This document shows, piece after piece, positions 1 to 9,102 of a stretch of DNA of 64,000 bases (positions within the stretch are counted from its first letter, which is position 1; each line of letters opens with the position of its first letter). The DNA is taken from positions 7,440,001 through 7,504,000 of the forward strand of contig NZ_BAABKV010000001.1 of the NCBI RefSeq assembly GCF_039544005.1. Direction: 5' to 3'. This DNA is from Kitasatospora paranensis. GTDB lineage: Bacteria; Actinomycetota; Actinomycetes; Streptomycetales; Streptomycetaceae. Both the position numbers and the translations under genes were made by a program. The notes beneath the pieces are model-generated. The model was not told the DNA's origin. It did no database searches and worked only from the letters and a program-made list of their open reading frames with translations.

Positions 1-644
1 CCGAGCAGGTCAAGGCCCTCGACCTGCTGCTCACCCAGATCGAGAAGACCATGGGCTTCGAGGTCGGCAAGATCGGCATCGAGGCGCAGATCGAGAACGC
101 CAAGGGCCTGATCAACGTCGACGCGATCGCCACCGCCTCGCCGCGGCTGGAGACGATCATCTTCGGCCCGGCCGACTTCATGGCCTCCATCAACATGAAG
201 TCACTGGTCGTCGGCGAGCAGCCGCCCGGCTACGACGCGGACGCGTACCACTACATCCTGATGCGCATCCTGATGGCCGCCCGCGCCAACGACCTGCAGG
301 CCATCGACGGCCCCTACCTGCAGATCCGCAACGCCGACGGCTACAAGGCGGTCGCCCGCCGCGCCGCCGCCCTCGGCTTCGACGGCAAGTGGGTCCTCCA
401 CCCGGACCAGGTCGCCGCCGCGAACGAGATCTTCTCGCCCTCCCAGGAGGACTACGACCACGCCGAGCTGATCCTCGACGCCTACGACTGGTGCACCTCC
501 GAGGCCGGCGGCGCCAAGGGCTCCGCAATGCTCGGCGACGAGATGATCGACGAGGCCAGCCGCAAGATGGCCCTCGTCATCTCCGGCAAGGGCCGCGCCG
601 CAGGCATGGAGCGCACCTCCAAGTTCGAGCCCCCGCAGGCCTGA
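1..644 (+). CDS. CoA-ester lyase, HpcH/HpaI–CitE family (5' end outside window)
   Basis: C-terminal part of a malyl-CoA/citramalyl-CoA-type lyase, which cleaves or condenses short acyl-CoAs with glyoxylate. The reading frame is already open at base 3 and ends in TGA at 642-644. Family features are IGIEAQIENAKGL (the segment carrying the metal-binding Glu), the FGPADFMAS strand and GFDGKWVLHPDQV. The gene is followed 26 nt later by a MaoC hydratase. This pairing is typical of the ethylmalonyl-CoA pathway of Streptomyces, where beta-methylmalyl-CoA lyase and mesaconyl-CoA hydratase are neighbours. The exact substrate is inferred from that context; the family assignment is firm. Confidence 0.88.
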   Translation, partial: EQVKALDLLLTQIEKTMGFEVGKIGIEAQIENAKGLINVDAIATASPRLETIIFGPADFMASINMKSLVVGEQPPGYDADAYHYILMRILMAARANDLQAIDGPYLQIRNADGYKAVARRAAALGFDGKWVLHPDQVAAANEIFSPSQEDYDHAELILDAYDWCTSEAGGAKGSAMLGDEMIDEASRKMALVISGKGRAAGMERTSKFEPPQA

Positions 645-670
645 CCTCCCCTCTTCCTAAGGACATCCCC

Positions 671-1174
671 ATGCAGTTCGGACGCACCTACGAAGAGTTC
701 GAGGTCGGCGCGGTCTACAAGCACTGGCCCGGCAAGACGGTCACCGAGTACGACGACCACCTCTTCTGCCTGCTCACCATGAACCACCACCCCCTCCACA
801 TGGACACCAACTATGCGGAGAACACGACCGACTTCGGCAAGAACGTCGTCGTGGGCAACTACATCTACTCCCTGCTCCTCGGCATGTCCGTGCCGGACGT
901 CTCCGGCAAGGCCATCGCCAACCTGGAGATCGAGTCGCTGCGCCACGTCGCCCCGACCTTCCACGGCGACACGATCTACGGCGAGACGACCGTCCTCGAC
1001 AAGTGGCCGTCCAAGTCCAAGGACGACCGCGGCATCGTGTACGTCGAGACCAAGGGCTACAAGCAGGACGGCACGGTCGTCTGCATCTTCCGCCGCAAGG
1101 TGATGGTGCCGACCGAGACGTACATCAAGGAGCGCGGCGGCGAACAGCCCGGCCGCCCCGAGGCGAGTGCCTGA
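671..1174 (+). CDS. MaoC-family dehydratase, mesaconyl-CoA hydratase-like
   Basis: 167-residue single hot-dog-fold enoyl-CoA hydratase-like protein. The start ATG follows a short CTAAGGA site. Visible features are the N-terminal FGRTYEEFEVG, HHPLHMDTNYA in the position of the family's hydratase motif, and a VGNYIYSLLLGM helix. It would hydrate an alpha,beta-unsaturated acyl-CoA in the cytosol. Next to a CitE-like lyase, the best guess is mesaconyl-CoA hydration in the ethylmalonyl-CoA pathway. The substrate is inferred, not seen. Confidence 0.82.
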   Translation: MQFGRTYEEFEVGAVYKHWPGKTVTEYDDHLFCLLTMNHHPLHMDTNYAENTTDFGKNVVVGNYIYSLLLGMSVPDVSGKAIANLEIESLRHVAPTFHGDTIYGETTVLDKWPSKSKDDRGIVYVETKGYKQDGTVVCIFRRKVMVPTETYIKERGGEQPGRPEASA

Positions 1175-1241
1175 CCGGCCGGAAGTACCACGCCGCGCAG
1201 TCCCCGTACCGAAGAAGCAAGAATCACAGAGGAGTTCCATC

Positions 1242-2123
1242 ATGGGATCACTGGACGGACGTGTCGCCGTCGTCACCGGTGCCGGAGCAGGCCTCGGCCG
1301 TGAGCACGCCCTGCTGCTCGCGGCAGAGGGCGCCAAGGTCGTCGTCAACGACCTCGGTCCGGGTGCGCAGACCGTCGTCGACGAGATCAGGGCGGCGGGT
1401 GGCGAGGCCGTTGCCAACCACGACAGCGTCGCCGACTACGAGGGTGCCGGGCGGCTGGTCACCACCGCGATCGAGACCTTCGGCGACCTGCACGTCGTGG
1501 TCAACAACGCCGGCATTCTGCGCGACGGGCTGCTGGTGAACATGTCGGAGGACGACTTCGACGCCGTGGTCGCCGTGCACCTCAAGGGCGCCTGGGCGGT
1601 GTCCCGGCACGCCGCCGCGTACTGGCGCGAGCAGGCGAAGTCGGGTGTGCAGGTGGACCGGTCGCTGATCAACACCTCCTCCACCTCGGGTCTGCACGGC
1701 AACGTCGGCCAGGCCAACTACGGTGCCGCCAAGGCCGGTGTCGCAGCCCTCACGATCGTCGCGGCCGACGAGCTGGGCCGCTACCACGTGCGGGCCAATG
1801 CCATCGCGCCCGGCGCGCGTACGGCGATGACCCAGTCCACGCCCGCTCTTGCGGCGCTGGTCGCGGACAAGGGCGAGGGCTTCGACACCTGGCACCCGGG
1901 CAACGTCTCGCCGCTGGTCGGCCTGCTGGCCGCCGCGGACTGCCGCTTCACCGGCCAGGTGTTCCGTGCCTTCGGTAGCAAGGTCGAGCTGTACACGGGC
2001 TGGTCCTCCGTCGACCGGGTGAACCGCGACTCGCGCTGGACCGTTGCCGAACTGGCCGAGGCGACGGCGCACTTCCCGGCGGAGCGGGCGAAGGTGAAGA
2101 CAGGCGCCGACGCCCACCAGTGA
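1242..2123 (+). CDS. SDR-family oxidoreductase (3-hydroxyacyl-CoA dehydrogenase-like)
   Basis: 293-residue short-chain dehydrogenase. The N-terminal nucleotide motif is TGAGAGLG, with the acidic NDLG after the second strand that favours NAD. NNAG and the catalytic YGAAK are present. GREHALLLAAEGAKVVVNDLG resembles the dehydrogenase domain of multifunctional beta-oxidation enzymes, so a 3-hydroxyacyl-CoA or hydroxysteroid substrate is likely. Start ATG 1242 was chosen over an upstream extension because CAGAGGAG lies a correct distance before it. A strong hairpin follows, ending the transcript. Confidence 0.85.
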   Translation: MGSLDGRVAVVTGAGAGLGREHALLLAAEGAKVVVNDLGPGAQTVVDEIRAAGGEAVANHDSVADYEGAGRLVTTAIETFGDLHVVVNNAGILRDGLLVNMSEDDFDAVVAVHLKGAWAVSRHAAAYWREQAKSGVQVDRSLINTSSTSGLHGNVGQANYGAAKAGVAALTIVAADELGRYHVRANAIAPGARTAMTQSTPALAALVADKGEGFDTWHPGNVSPLVGLLAAADCRFTGQVFRAFGSKVELYTGWSSVDRVNRDSRWTVAELAEATAHFPAERAKVKTGADAHQ

Positions 2124-2137
2124 TTCTCCGTCGCTTC

Positions 2138-2188
2138 CACGCAGTCGGCCTGGCACCGCGCAACCCGCGGTGCCAGGCCGACTGCGTG
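2138..2188 (+). terminator. Long perfect hairpin after the SDR gene
   Basis: A perfect 23-bp inverted repeat (arms 2138-2160 and 2166-2188) with a 5-nt CAACC loop starts 14 nt after the SDR stop. It has no clear T tract, as is usual for high-GC actinomycete terminators. Confidence 0.8.
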
Positions 2189-2464
2189 CGCCAGGGGCCG
2201 CACGGAGGATCTCCTCGGCGATCTGTTCGCAGCCACATCCGACGTGGTCGGAGGCCGAGACGGGCAGTGCCCCGCCGGATCGCCAGGCGCTCGGACCGGG
2301 CAAGGTGGTCTTCGGGTTTTCGGGCAGCCGGTGATTCGGGACAGGGGACTGCAGGGCCGCAACAGCGGCTGGTCCCGATCGCATGCGGGGAAGTTCTCTG
2401 GCTTGCCCCGATGGTGCAGGCCGGTACGGGCGGCAGGGATTTGCGCGACAGCCTCCCCGGAGAA

Positions 2465-2761
2465 TCAGCTGCCGGAGTTGTCGACGAATCCCACGACATC
2501 GAGGTACTCGATTTTCGGCGGGACGCCATAAATCCCCGTCACCTTGTCGACGATCTCCTCCGTGAAGAAGGCGCGGGCTTTTTCCTCGTCGTCCCATACG
2601 TAGAAGTTCCGTGCCTGACGGCCGCTTTCGTCGAGCATGAAGCTTTTGAAGCGAAGGCCGGCCATGCCTTCGAACGGTCCGCGGAGTTCGCCGGCAATCT
2701 TTGCGACAGCTGAACGATCGAACTCGTCGGTCTGCGCGAAAGTCACGAGCACGCCGATCAT
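2465..2761 (-). CDS. Small YdhR/ABM-like ferredoxin-fold protein
   Basis: 98-residue single-domain protein. MIGVLVTFAQTDEFD, AGLRFKSFMLDE and ARNFYVWDDEEKARAFF follow the alpha-beta pattern of dimeric YdhR/antibiotic-biosynthesis-monooxygenase folds. Family members are small oxygenases or stress proteins; no catalytic residue can be pinned down here. The ATG is preceded by a strong AGGAGG on the minus strand. It stands alone, not in an operon. Function is unknown beyond the fold guess. Confidence 0.65.
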   Translation of the reverse strand: MIGVLVTFAQTDEFDRSAVAKIAGELRGPFEGMAGLRFKSFMLDESGRQARNFYVWDDEEKARAFFTEEIVDKVTGIYGVPPKIEYLDVVGFVDNSGS

Positions 2762-3301
2762 CGGGCCTCCTGGTGTGGGTGAGCAGCGGTCGATCGAGTG
2801 ACGCCCGAGGCAGATCCTAGTGTGCGTCGCCGAAAATTCCGGTTGTCAGGCCGCGAGTCGGACGTGCGGCGCGCGGTGGGTGCCGCGGACCAGGAGTGCG
2901 TCGGCCATTGCGTGCGCGAACTCCCGTCGAACAGGTGGGCGGTTTGGTGCATGGTTCCGCCATTCCGTGCGGTGCGTCCGCTGGGTGCGGAGTGAGTGGT
3001 GATCAATCCGCATCCGACCCGACGCGGTCGCCGGGGACAGGGCCCACTCGCCCCTCGGCAACCGCACCCATGTGCGCAGACGCCGCATCAAGGCCGTCGT
3101 TCCGGACGAACCGGAGTGCGCAACGCAGCCCTGTTCGCGGCCGAGCTGCCGGTGTTGCTTGCAACGCGGGCTTTGCGCTGTGCGGCTGACCTGTTCTCCT
3201 CGTTCGGTCAGGCGGGACATGGTGCGCGCGCCGGGACGGTCGTCGGTGAGGACGTCATGCATGCCCTGGCAGAGGCGGCGTGAGAGCAGGAGGAGGCTTC
3301 C
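2762..3301. other. Intergenic stretch, no gene recognised
   Basis: About 540 bases between the small ABM-like gene and the acyl-CoA ligase stop. Several frames stay open by composition but give only arginine/proline-rich translations without a ribosome site or family resemblance. The minus-strand promoter of the 2465-2761 gene must lie at its left edge. Confidence 0.5.
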
Positions 3302-4942
3302 CTACAACGGAACGGACTCCGCGGCAAGCGCGCGGGCCCAGGCGTAGTCGGGCTTGCCCATCGCGTTGCGGCGGACCTCCGGCACCCGGAGGAAGGCCTT
3401 GGGCAGCTTGTAGCGGGCGATGTGGCCGGCGGCGTGCTCCCGCAGTTCCTCGTCGGACGGTGCGGGGAGGTCGGCAGCGAGTCGCACCATAGCGGTCACC
3501 TCCTGGCCCCAGCGCTCGCTGGGACGCCCCACCACCAGGACGTCGACCACGGCGGGGTGGCTGAACACCGCCCGCTCGACCTCCTCGGCGAAGATCTTCT
3601 CGCCACCGGAGTTGATGGTCATGGAGTCGCGGCCGCGCAACGCGATCCGGCCGTCGGCGAGCAGCCGTACCCGGTCGCCCGGGACGCACAGCCGCTGCCC
3701 CTCCACGGTGGGGAAGGTCTCCGCCGACTTGACCGGGTCGCCCAGGTAGCCGAGCGGCAGCGGCTCGGCGGCGGCCAGCCAGCCGTCGCTCTCCTCGCCC
3801 GGCTTCAGCAGCCGGGTGCGGGACTCGTCGACCACGCAGGCCCGGGCCAGCGGGGAGAACACCCCGGCTTCGCGCGGCGCACCCGGCTCGACGTCGGTGC
3901 GGATGAGTTGCATGGTCTCGGAGGCGCCGAGGCCGTCGGCGAACCGTGCGCCGGGCATCAGGGCACCCAGCCGGGCCAGCGTCGTGGGCTGGGTCGCGCC
4001 GCCGCTGAGCAGCGCCGAGCGCAGCGAGGAGACGTCGTGGCCGCCCCGTTCCAGCTCGTCCGCGATGGGCCGGCAGAATGCCTCGCCCACGAAGGACGCG
4101 GTGTCGATGCGTTCCCGCTCGATCAGCCGGCACACGTCCGCCACATCGAGCCGGTGCGGCACGTCGGGTATCGCGACCATGCCGCCGTGGAACAGCGAGC
4201 GCAGTGCGCCGACGCAGCCCGTTCCGTGCATGAACGGCGCGGTCCCCAGGAAGCGGGGTCCCCGGGCGGCGGCCACGGCGGCCGCGGCGCCCTCGGGCGA
4301 GGCGCCCGGTGGGTAGAGGATGCCCGAAAGGTTGTGCAGGAAGTCGCCGTTGCGCCACATGGTGCCCTTGGGCATGCCGGTGGTGCCGCCGGTGTACAGC
4401 AGGTAGAGGTCGTCCGGCGAGGCGGCGGGCAGCGGCTGGTCGGCCGGTGCCGAGGCCAGTGCGGCCTCGAAGTCCAGGGCGCCCGGCAGCAGCGGTCCAC
4501 CCGAACCGTCCGCGACCTGGAGGAGCAGGACCGGTTCGGGCAGGTCCGCCACGACCTCGGCGAGCACGGGGGCGAACGCGGCGTGGTACACGACGACGGC
4601 GGGCCGCGCGTCACCGAAAAGTTGGCGCAGTTCCGTCGCGGTGTAGCGGTAGTTGACGTTGAACGGGGCGACCCGGGCGGCGAGCGCGCCGAGCAGCCCC
4701 TCCAGGTACTCGGGGCAGTTGTGCAGGTACAGCGCGAGGTGGTCCTGACCGGAGGCGCAGGGGTCCAGCTCGGCTCGCTCGCGGTGGGCGCCGAGCCCCC
4801 GGGAGGCCAGCAGCCGGCCCAGTCGCTCGGTCCGGTCGAGGACCTCGGCGTAGCTCCGGCGCACTGCGCCGTGCACCAGGCACTCGCGGTCCGGTACCGC
4901 CCGGGCGACTGCGCCGAAGACGTCGGACAGGGTCGGTTGCAT
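3302..4942 (-). CDS. AMP-dependent acyl-CoA synthetase (FadD-like)
   Basis: 546-residue ANL-superfamily ligase that activates a carboxylic acid to acyl-AMP and then acyl-CoA. The P-loop-like motif LLYTGGTTGMPKGTMW is near residue 190, with GLGASET in mid-protein and a C-terminal subdomain containing INSGGEKIFAEEVE. It resembles FadD3/FadD19-type ligases used for steroid or branched fatty acids. ATG 4942 was chosen because GAAGGGA precedes it. A terminator-like hairpin separates it from the two MaoC genes upstream, so it may depend on readthrough or its own promoter. Confidence 0.87.
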   Translation of the reverse strand: MQPTLSDVFGAVARAVPDRECLVHGAVRRSYAEVLDRTERLGRLLASRGLGAHRERAELDPCASGQDHLALYLHNCPEYLEGLLGALAARVAPFNVNYRYTATELRQLFGDARPAVVVYHAAFAPVLAEVVADLPEPVLLLQVADGSGGPLLPGALDFEAALASAPADQPLPAASPDDLYLLYTGGTTGMPKGTMWRNGDFLHNLSGILYPPGASPEGAAAAVAAARGPRFLGTAPFMHGTGCVGALRSLFHGGMVAIPDVPHRLDVADVCRLIERERIDTASFVGEAFCRPIADELERGGHDVSSLRSALLSGGATQPTTLARLGALMPGARFADGLGASETMQLIRTDVEPGAPREAGVFSPLARACVVDESRTRLLKPGEESDGWLAAAEPLPLGYLGDPVKSAETFPTVEGQRLCVPGDRVRLLADGRIALRGRDSMTINSGGEKIFAEEVERAVFSHPAVVDVLVVGRPSERWGQEVTAMVRLAADLPAPSDEELREHAAGHIARYKLPKAFLRVPEVRRNAMGKPDYAWARALAAESVPL

Positions 4943-5007
4943 GAAGGGTCCCTTCGGGGGTGAGGGTTGAGCTCGGCCGGGCGCGGGGGAGTTCCCCGGC
5001 ACGGCGA

Positions 5008-5042
5008 CGCCGCGCTGCCCGGGCGGGCCGGGCAGCGCGGCG
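5008..5042 (-). terminator. Hairpin between MaoC gene and acyl-CoA ligase
   Basis: Perfect 14-bp stem (5008-5021 with 5029-5042) and 7-nt loop, lying after the stop of the 5069-5458 gene and before the acyl-CoA synthetase start. It may terminate or attenuate the minus-strand transcript. Confidence 0.6.
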
Positions 5043-5068
5043 GGCGGTACAAGTGGGGTGACGGAAGG

Positions 5069-5458
5069 TCAGCCGGCCGCGACCACGGCGGAGCCTTCGA
5101 GGGTCACGGTGCCGTCCGGCAGGGTCACCGTCAGGGACAGGCGGGCGAGTTCGTCCTCCACCTCGGTCACCGTGCCGGTGCAGGTGGGGACGGTGTTCAC
5201 CGGGGTGATGGCGGTGAAGCGGACCTCGTACGAGCGGATGCCCTCCTGAGGGATCCAGTCCGTCAGCAGGCGGCCCAGATAGGCCATCGAGAGCATGCCG
5301 TGGGTGAAGACGTCGTCGATGCCGACCGCCCGGCAGGCATCGATGTCGATGTGGATGGGATTGTGGTCGCCGGAGGCACCCGCGTAGAGCGCGAGTGCGG
5401 TCCGGGTGGTCTTCGGGGCTTCGAGGGTGAAGGTGTCCCCGGGCTTGAGAACGGTCAC
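5069..5458 (-). CDS. MaoC-like (R)-enoyl-CoA hydratase
   Basis: 129-residue hot-dog-fold hydratase. The hydratase motif is clear: YAGASGDHNPIHID, with Asp and His positioned as in (R)-specific enoyl-CoA hydratases, followed by VFTHGMLSMAYLGRLL. It overlaps the upstream FAS1-like hydratase gene by 4 nt (GTGA). In actinobacteria such pairs form one heteromeric enoyl-CoA hydratase, often for bulky or steroid side-chain substrates (ChsH1/ChsH2-like). The pairing is seen; the substrate is inferred. Confidence 0.85.
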   Translation of the reverse strand: MTVLKPGDTFTLEAPKTTRTALALYAGASGDHNPIHIDIDACRAVGIDDVFTHGMLSMAYLGRLLTDWIPQEGIRSYEVRFTAITPVNTVPTCTGTVTEVEDELARLSLTVTLPDGTVTLEGSAVVAAG

Positions 5459-5910
5459 TTGGCCGCCTTCGGGTCGCGCACCACGGTGGTGCCGGTGAGC
5501 GTGGCGATCGGCTCGCCGCCGCGGGTCACGCGGGTGGTGCGCACGATGAACTCCAGCGCACCGCCCTTCTTGGAGTAGACGTCGGTGACCTCGGTGGAGA
5601 AGGTCAACCGATCGCCGGCGTACGCCTGGGCGCGGTACTCGAAGGCCTGGCCGCCGTGCAGGACGGTGCGGATGTCGACGCCCAGGTCCGCCAGGAACCG
5701 GCCCCGGTCGGGGTTGTCGAGGTCGAGGCAGAACAGGAACGTCGGCGGCACCGGGATGTCCGGGTGGCCGGCGGCCCGTGCGGCCGTCGGATCGGCGTAG
5801 ACGGGGTCCGGCTGGCCGGTGGCCCGGGCGAAGAAGCGCAGCCGTCCGCGCTCGACGTCCACCGAGTGCTCGGGGGTACGGCTGCCGATGATGCTGCGGT
5901 CGATGGTCAT
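5455..5910 (-). CDS. FAS1-like dehydratase-domain MaoC protein
   Basis: 151-residue N-terminal-type MaoC half: RGRLRFFARATGQPDPVY, PVPPTFLFCLDLD and FEYRAQAYAGDRLTFSTEVTDVY. This class usually lacks the catalytic dyad and forms the structural half of a hydratase with its partner, here the overlapping 5069-5458 gene. It is the first gene of the minus-strand operon and is read from the divergent promoter region at 5911-6364. Confidence 0.83.
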   Translation of the reverse strand: MTIDRSIIGSRTPEHSVDVERGRLRFFARATGQPDPVYADPTAARAAGHPDIPVPPTFLFCLDLDNPDRGRFLADLGVDIRTVLHGGQAFEYRAQAYAGDRLTFSTEVTDVYSKKGGALEFIVRTTRVTRGGEPIATLTGTTVVRDPKAAK

Positions 5911-6016
5911 GGATGAGGACGCCTTCTCGTGCAGGATGCAGAGACGGGTCGCGGCCGGTGCGCGGCGCGGTCTCGCGCTCCTGCGACAGGGCGGGGCACG
6001 CGACCCGTGGTGTGCG

Positions 6017-6052
6017 GCACGCTATGCGTACGGGGGAGCACCGGAACTCCCG
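6017..6052 (-). promoter_or_regulatory. Shared two-part promoter-like motif (leftward copy)
   Basis: On the minus strand CGGGAGTTCC, 14 nt, then CGCATAGCGTGC. The same layout with the same 14-nt gap is seen at 6182-6217 and 17648-17683. TAGCGT within the second box could serve as a -10. This copy would serve the MaoC pair. It is a promoter by inference, from repetition and position. Confidence 0.55.
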
Positions 6053-6068
6053 AATTCCCTTCGCGGCC

Positions 6069-6076
6069 CATAGGCA
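6069..6076 (+). promoter_or_regulatory. CATAGGCA box
   Basis: First of four CATAGGCA octamers found in the two divergent promoter regions of the fatty-acid genes (others at 6148-6155, 17587-17594 and, inverted, 17623-17630). Possible operator half-site for a shared regulator. Confidence 0.4.
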
Positions 6077-6147
6077 GCCCCTCTGTCGGGGTACGGACGG
6101 TGTCCGGGGCCTGCGCCCATGGCGTGCCGGGCCGATACCCCGATGGG

Positions 6148-6155
6148 CATAGGCA
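6148..6155 (+). promoter_or_regulatory. CATAGGCA box
   Basis: Second copy, 26 nt before the rightward two-part motif. It is followed by ATGACAATGGATAC; an inverted copy at 17623-17630 lies at a comparable distance before its own two-part motif. Confidence 0.4.
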
Positions 6156-6181
6156 ATGACAATGGATACCCCAGGATCCCC

Positions 6182-6217
6182 AAGGATTTACCTGCGCTTT
6201 CTTTCGGCATAGCGTGC
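6182..6217 (+). promoter_or_regulatory. Shared two-part promoter-like motif (thioesterase operon)
   Basis: AAGGATTTAC (6182-6191), 14 nt, GGCATAGCGTGC (6206-6217). Both boxes are identical to those before the thiolase gene at 17648-17683, with the same gap and an unrelated spacer, which argues for two protein-contact boxes. It lies about 150 nt before the thioesterase start. Confidence 0.6.
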
Positions 6218-6364
6218 CGACAACGGACTGCCGTACTGACGGCCGCGCCCCGCCGGCGCCGCACCGTGGCACACGGGCGGCCGCCCCCTTCGGAGCGCTG
6301 ACATCCCCGCCCGCAGCGAGCAACGGGACGGGCCTCCTGCGGCTGTGAAAACTGGAGCTTCCTC

Positions 6365-7272
6365 GTGCACCTGAGCATCGAAACGGCCACCGGCGCCGCC
6401 CGTCCCTCCGGCGGTGACCTCCTCGGCTTCCTCGACCTCGACCGGACCGACCGCGATCTGTTCAGCGGACGGTGCCACCTCGGTGCGCCCGGCAAGGCGT
6501 TCGGGGGCAGGTCGTCGCACAGGCGCTCGCCGCTGCCGGCTGCACCATCGAGGCCGGTCGCCTTCCGCACTCGCTGCACGGCTACTTCCTCCGTGCCGGC
6601 GATCTCTCCCAGGCGGTCGGCTACGAGGTCGAACGGCTGCGCGACGGCCGCTCCTACTGCGCCAGGCGGGTCACCGCCTACCAGGACGGCCGGCCGATCT
6701 TCACCCTCTCGGCGTCCTTCAAGTCACCCGAGCCCACCCCGGAGCGGCAGCAGCCGATGCCGGAGGTGCCCGCACCCGAGGACCTTCCCGACCCGTACGC
6801 ACGGTGGGCGGTCAACAGCCCGGCGGAGTACGACGCAGCCGAGTTCCGGCGCGTGGTGTCGATGAGGATCGCCCGTCCCGGCCCGAGGACGGGGGACCGG
6901 ACGCCGCCCGGGGTCAACGAGCGCCTCGTGTGGATGAAGGCGACGGAGCACCTGCCCGACGACGCGATGCTCCACGCCTGCGCCTTCGTCTACGCCTCCG
7001 ACCTCACACTCGCTCCGGTCGCCGCGCTCGACCACGAGAAGGCCCGGGTGGAGCGCGAGGGTCCGGCACGGGTGCTCACCGCCTCGCTCGACCACTCCGT
7101 CTGGTTCCACCGGCCGTTCCGGGCCGACGACTGGCTGCTGTTCGCCCTGCGCAGCCCCTCCGGCGGGGACGGGCGCGGTCTGGCCTCCGGGCAGGTGTGG
7201 ACCCGGGACGGGACGCTGGTGGCCTCCCTCGCCCAGGAAGTCGTCGTCCGGCCGATCCGGCAGCCCGTCTGA
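6365..7272 (+). CDS. Acyl-CoA thioesterase II, TesB-like (one frameshift)
   Basis: About 302 residues with two hot-dog domains; hydrolyses acyl-CoA to free acid and CoA. The first 47 codons read from GTG 6365 (LLGFLDLDRTDRDLFSGRC). The rest, from GKAFGGQVVAQAL onward, is one frame over. One base is missing in the run of five G at 6503-6507; restoring it makes the TesB motif GGQVVAQAL continuous. The C-terminal half keeps LDHSVWFHRPFRADDWLL. It is the first gene of a rightward operon with an acyl-CoA ligase and alkyl sulfatase. Confidence 0.85.
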
Positions 7273-7351
7273 CGGACCGCCGACATCCACATCCATCACC
7301 GCAGGCACAGCCGGGACGCCACCGTCCCGCCGGAACAAGGGAGTTCCCTCC

Positions 7352-9070
7352 ATGGCCGACGTCTGGCCGAAGCACATGCCGCGCTCGCTGGACTACCCCC
7401 GGGTCGGTGTCGACGCCCTGCTCGCCGGCGCCTCCCGTGCCTACCCGGAGCGGGTGGCGTTGCGGGAGGGGGACGAGACCCTCACCTTCGCCGAGCTCTA
7501 CGACCGTGCGCTGCGGGTCGCCGCGGGCCTGCGGGTACGAGGTGTCCGGCCGGGCGACACGGTCGCCCTGCACCTGCCCAACTCGGCCTGGTTCCTGGTC
7601 GCCTACTACGGCATCCTGTGCTCCGGCGCCACCGCGGCCGCACTCAACCCTGCCCAGCCGCCCGCGGCACTGCGGCAACAGCTCGCCGACTGCGACGTCA
7701 AGGCGGTCTTCACCCACCCGCGCAACGGCGCCGTGCTGGCCGACGGAGCCGTCCCCGAGGGCGTGCGCTTCGCCGTCCTGGTGCCGGGCAGTGCCGCCGC
7801 CCCCGCGCCCGAGGGCGTGGGCCTGCCAGAGGGGATCTTCCCCGACGACGTCGTCCCGTTCGCCGACCTCCTCACCGCCGGCCGGCTGGAGGGCTACCGG
7901 GTCGACCCCGAGTCCGTCGCGCACTTCCAGTTCACCGGCGGTACCACCGGCCGCCCCAAGGCCGTCCGGGTCCTGCACCGCAACGTGGTGGCCAACGCCG
8001 TCCAGACGGCCTGCTGGCGGTCGCCGGCACTGCCCTGCCTGGACGAGGAGGACGGACTGCGGCTCCGCTTCCGGCCGGAGGCCGCCCACCGGCACGCCAT
8101 CCCGCCGGGCGAGGGCGTGGCGCTGTCCGTGGCTCCGCTGTTCCACAGCCTCGGCCTCGTCGGACAGAACGTGAACACCCTGCTGGGCACCACCGTGACC
8201 ATCGCGGGCCGGTTCGCGCCGGACGCCTTCCTGGAGAGCATCGCCGACCAGGGCGTCACCCAGCTCGCGGGTTCCCCGTCGATGTACCACGCGCTGCTGT
8301 CCAGCCCCGTCATCGACACGGCGGACCTGACCTCGGTACGGATGCTCGCCACCGGTGCGGCCCCCATCGACACGGCCGCCCTGGCCCGGCTGCGGGCGGC
8401 GTTCCCGAACGCCGCCGTCGTCGACGCCTACGGGCTGAGCGAGTGCACCGCCGCGGTGACCTACACACCCCTCGATGCCGAACTGCCGGTGCCGGCGGGC
8501 GCGGTCGGGCTGCCGCTCTTCGACACGGAGGTGGAGATCCGCTCCGAGGACGGTGCCACCGTCCTGCCGCAGGGTGCCACCGGTGAGGTCTGGGTCCGCG
8601 GACCCCAGGTCACCGACGGCTACCAGGGCCACCCCGAGCTGACGGCCGAACAGTTCGTCGACGGCCGGCTGCGCACCGGCGACCTCGGCCACGTCGACGA
8701 TCAGGGCTTCCTGTTCCTGGTCGGCAGGGCCAAGGACATGCTCATCTACAAGGGCTACAACGTCTATCCCCAGCCCCTGGAGGAACTGCTCTGCTCCCAC
8801 CCCGCGGTCGCCCAGGCCGCGGTGGTCGGCAGGCCGGACCCGATCGCCGGGCAGGTCCCCGTCGCCTTCGTCGTGCTGCGGCCCTCGTACGTCGCCGAGG
8901 CCGCGCGCGGTGGGGCGCTCCAGGACGAGGTGCTGGCACATGTCGCGAGGCAGGTGGCCCCGTACCAGAAGGTGCGCGACCTGTGCGTCGTCGACGCGCT
9001 GCCGCTCACCCCCACCGGCAAGATCCTCAAGACCGAGCTCCGTGACCGGCTGGGCCTGGCGCCGTGCTGA
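7352..9070 (+). CDS. Long-chain acyl-CoA synthetase (FadD-like)
   Basis: 572-residue ANL-family ligase. Ordered motifs are FTGGTTGRPKAV (ATP-phosphate loop, near residue 195), YGLSECT (adenine-binding region), RTGDLGHVDDQGFL (hinge Asp) and LTPTGKILK with the catalytic lysine near the C-terminus. It makes acyl-CoA from fatty acid in the cytosol. An AAGGGAG site precedes the ATG. It lies 79 nt after the thioesterase, and its 3' end is close to the alkyl sulfatase, so the product acid of the sulfatase/dehydrogenase steps is a plausible substrate. Confidence 0.88.
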   Translation: MADVWPKHMPRSLDYPRVGVDALLAGASRAYPERVALREGDETLTFAELYDRALRVAAGLRVRGVRPGDTVALHLPNSAWFLVAYYGILCSGATAAALNPAQPPAALRQQLADCDVKAVFTHPRNGAVLADGAVPEGVRFAVLVPGSAAAPAPEGVGLPEGIFPDDVVPFADLLTAGRLEGYRVDPESVAHFQFTGGTTGRPKAVRVLHRNVVANAVQTACWRSPALPCLDEEDGLRLRFRPEAAHRHAIPPGEGVALSVAPLFHSLGLVGQNVNTLLGTTVTIAGRFAPDAFLESIADQGVTQLAGSPSMYHALLSSPVIDTADLTSVRMLATGAAPIDTAALARLRAAFPNAAVVDAYGLSECTAAVTYTPLDAELPVPAGAVGLPLFDTEVEIRSEDGATVLPQGATGEVWVRGPQVTDGYQGHPELTAEQFVDGRLRTGDLGHVDDQGFLFLVGRAKDMLIYKGYNVYPQPLEELLCSHPAVAQAAVVGRPDPIAGQVPVAFVVLRPSYVAEAARGGALQDEVLAHVARQVAPYQKVRDLCVVDALPLTPTGKILKTELRDRLGLAPC

Positions 9071-9102
9071 CCGGACCGACCTCCACCGACGGAGGAGAGC
9101 CC

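Noticed and set aside
2762..3301. Several 60-140 codon ORFs as a gene
   Set aside because: No ribosome site, no recognisable motif and frames overlap one another on both strands.
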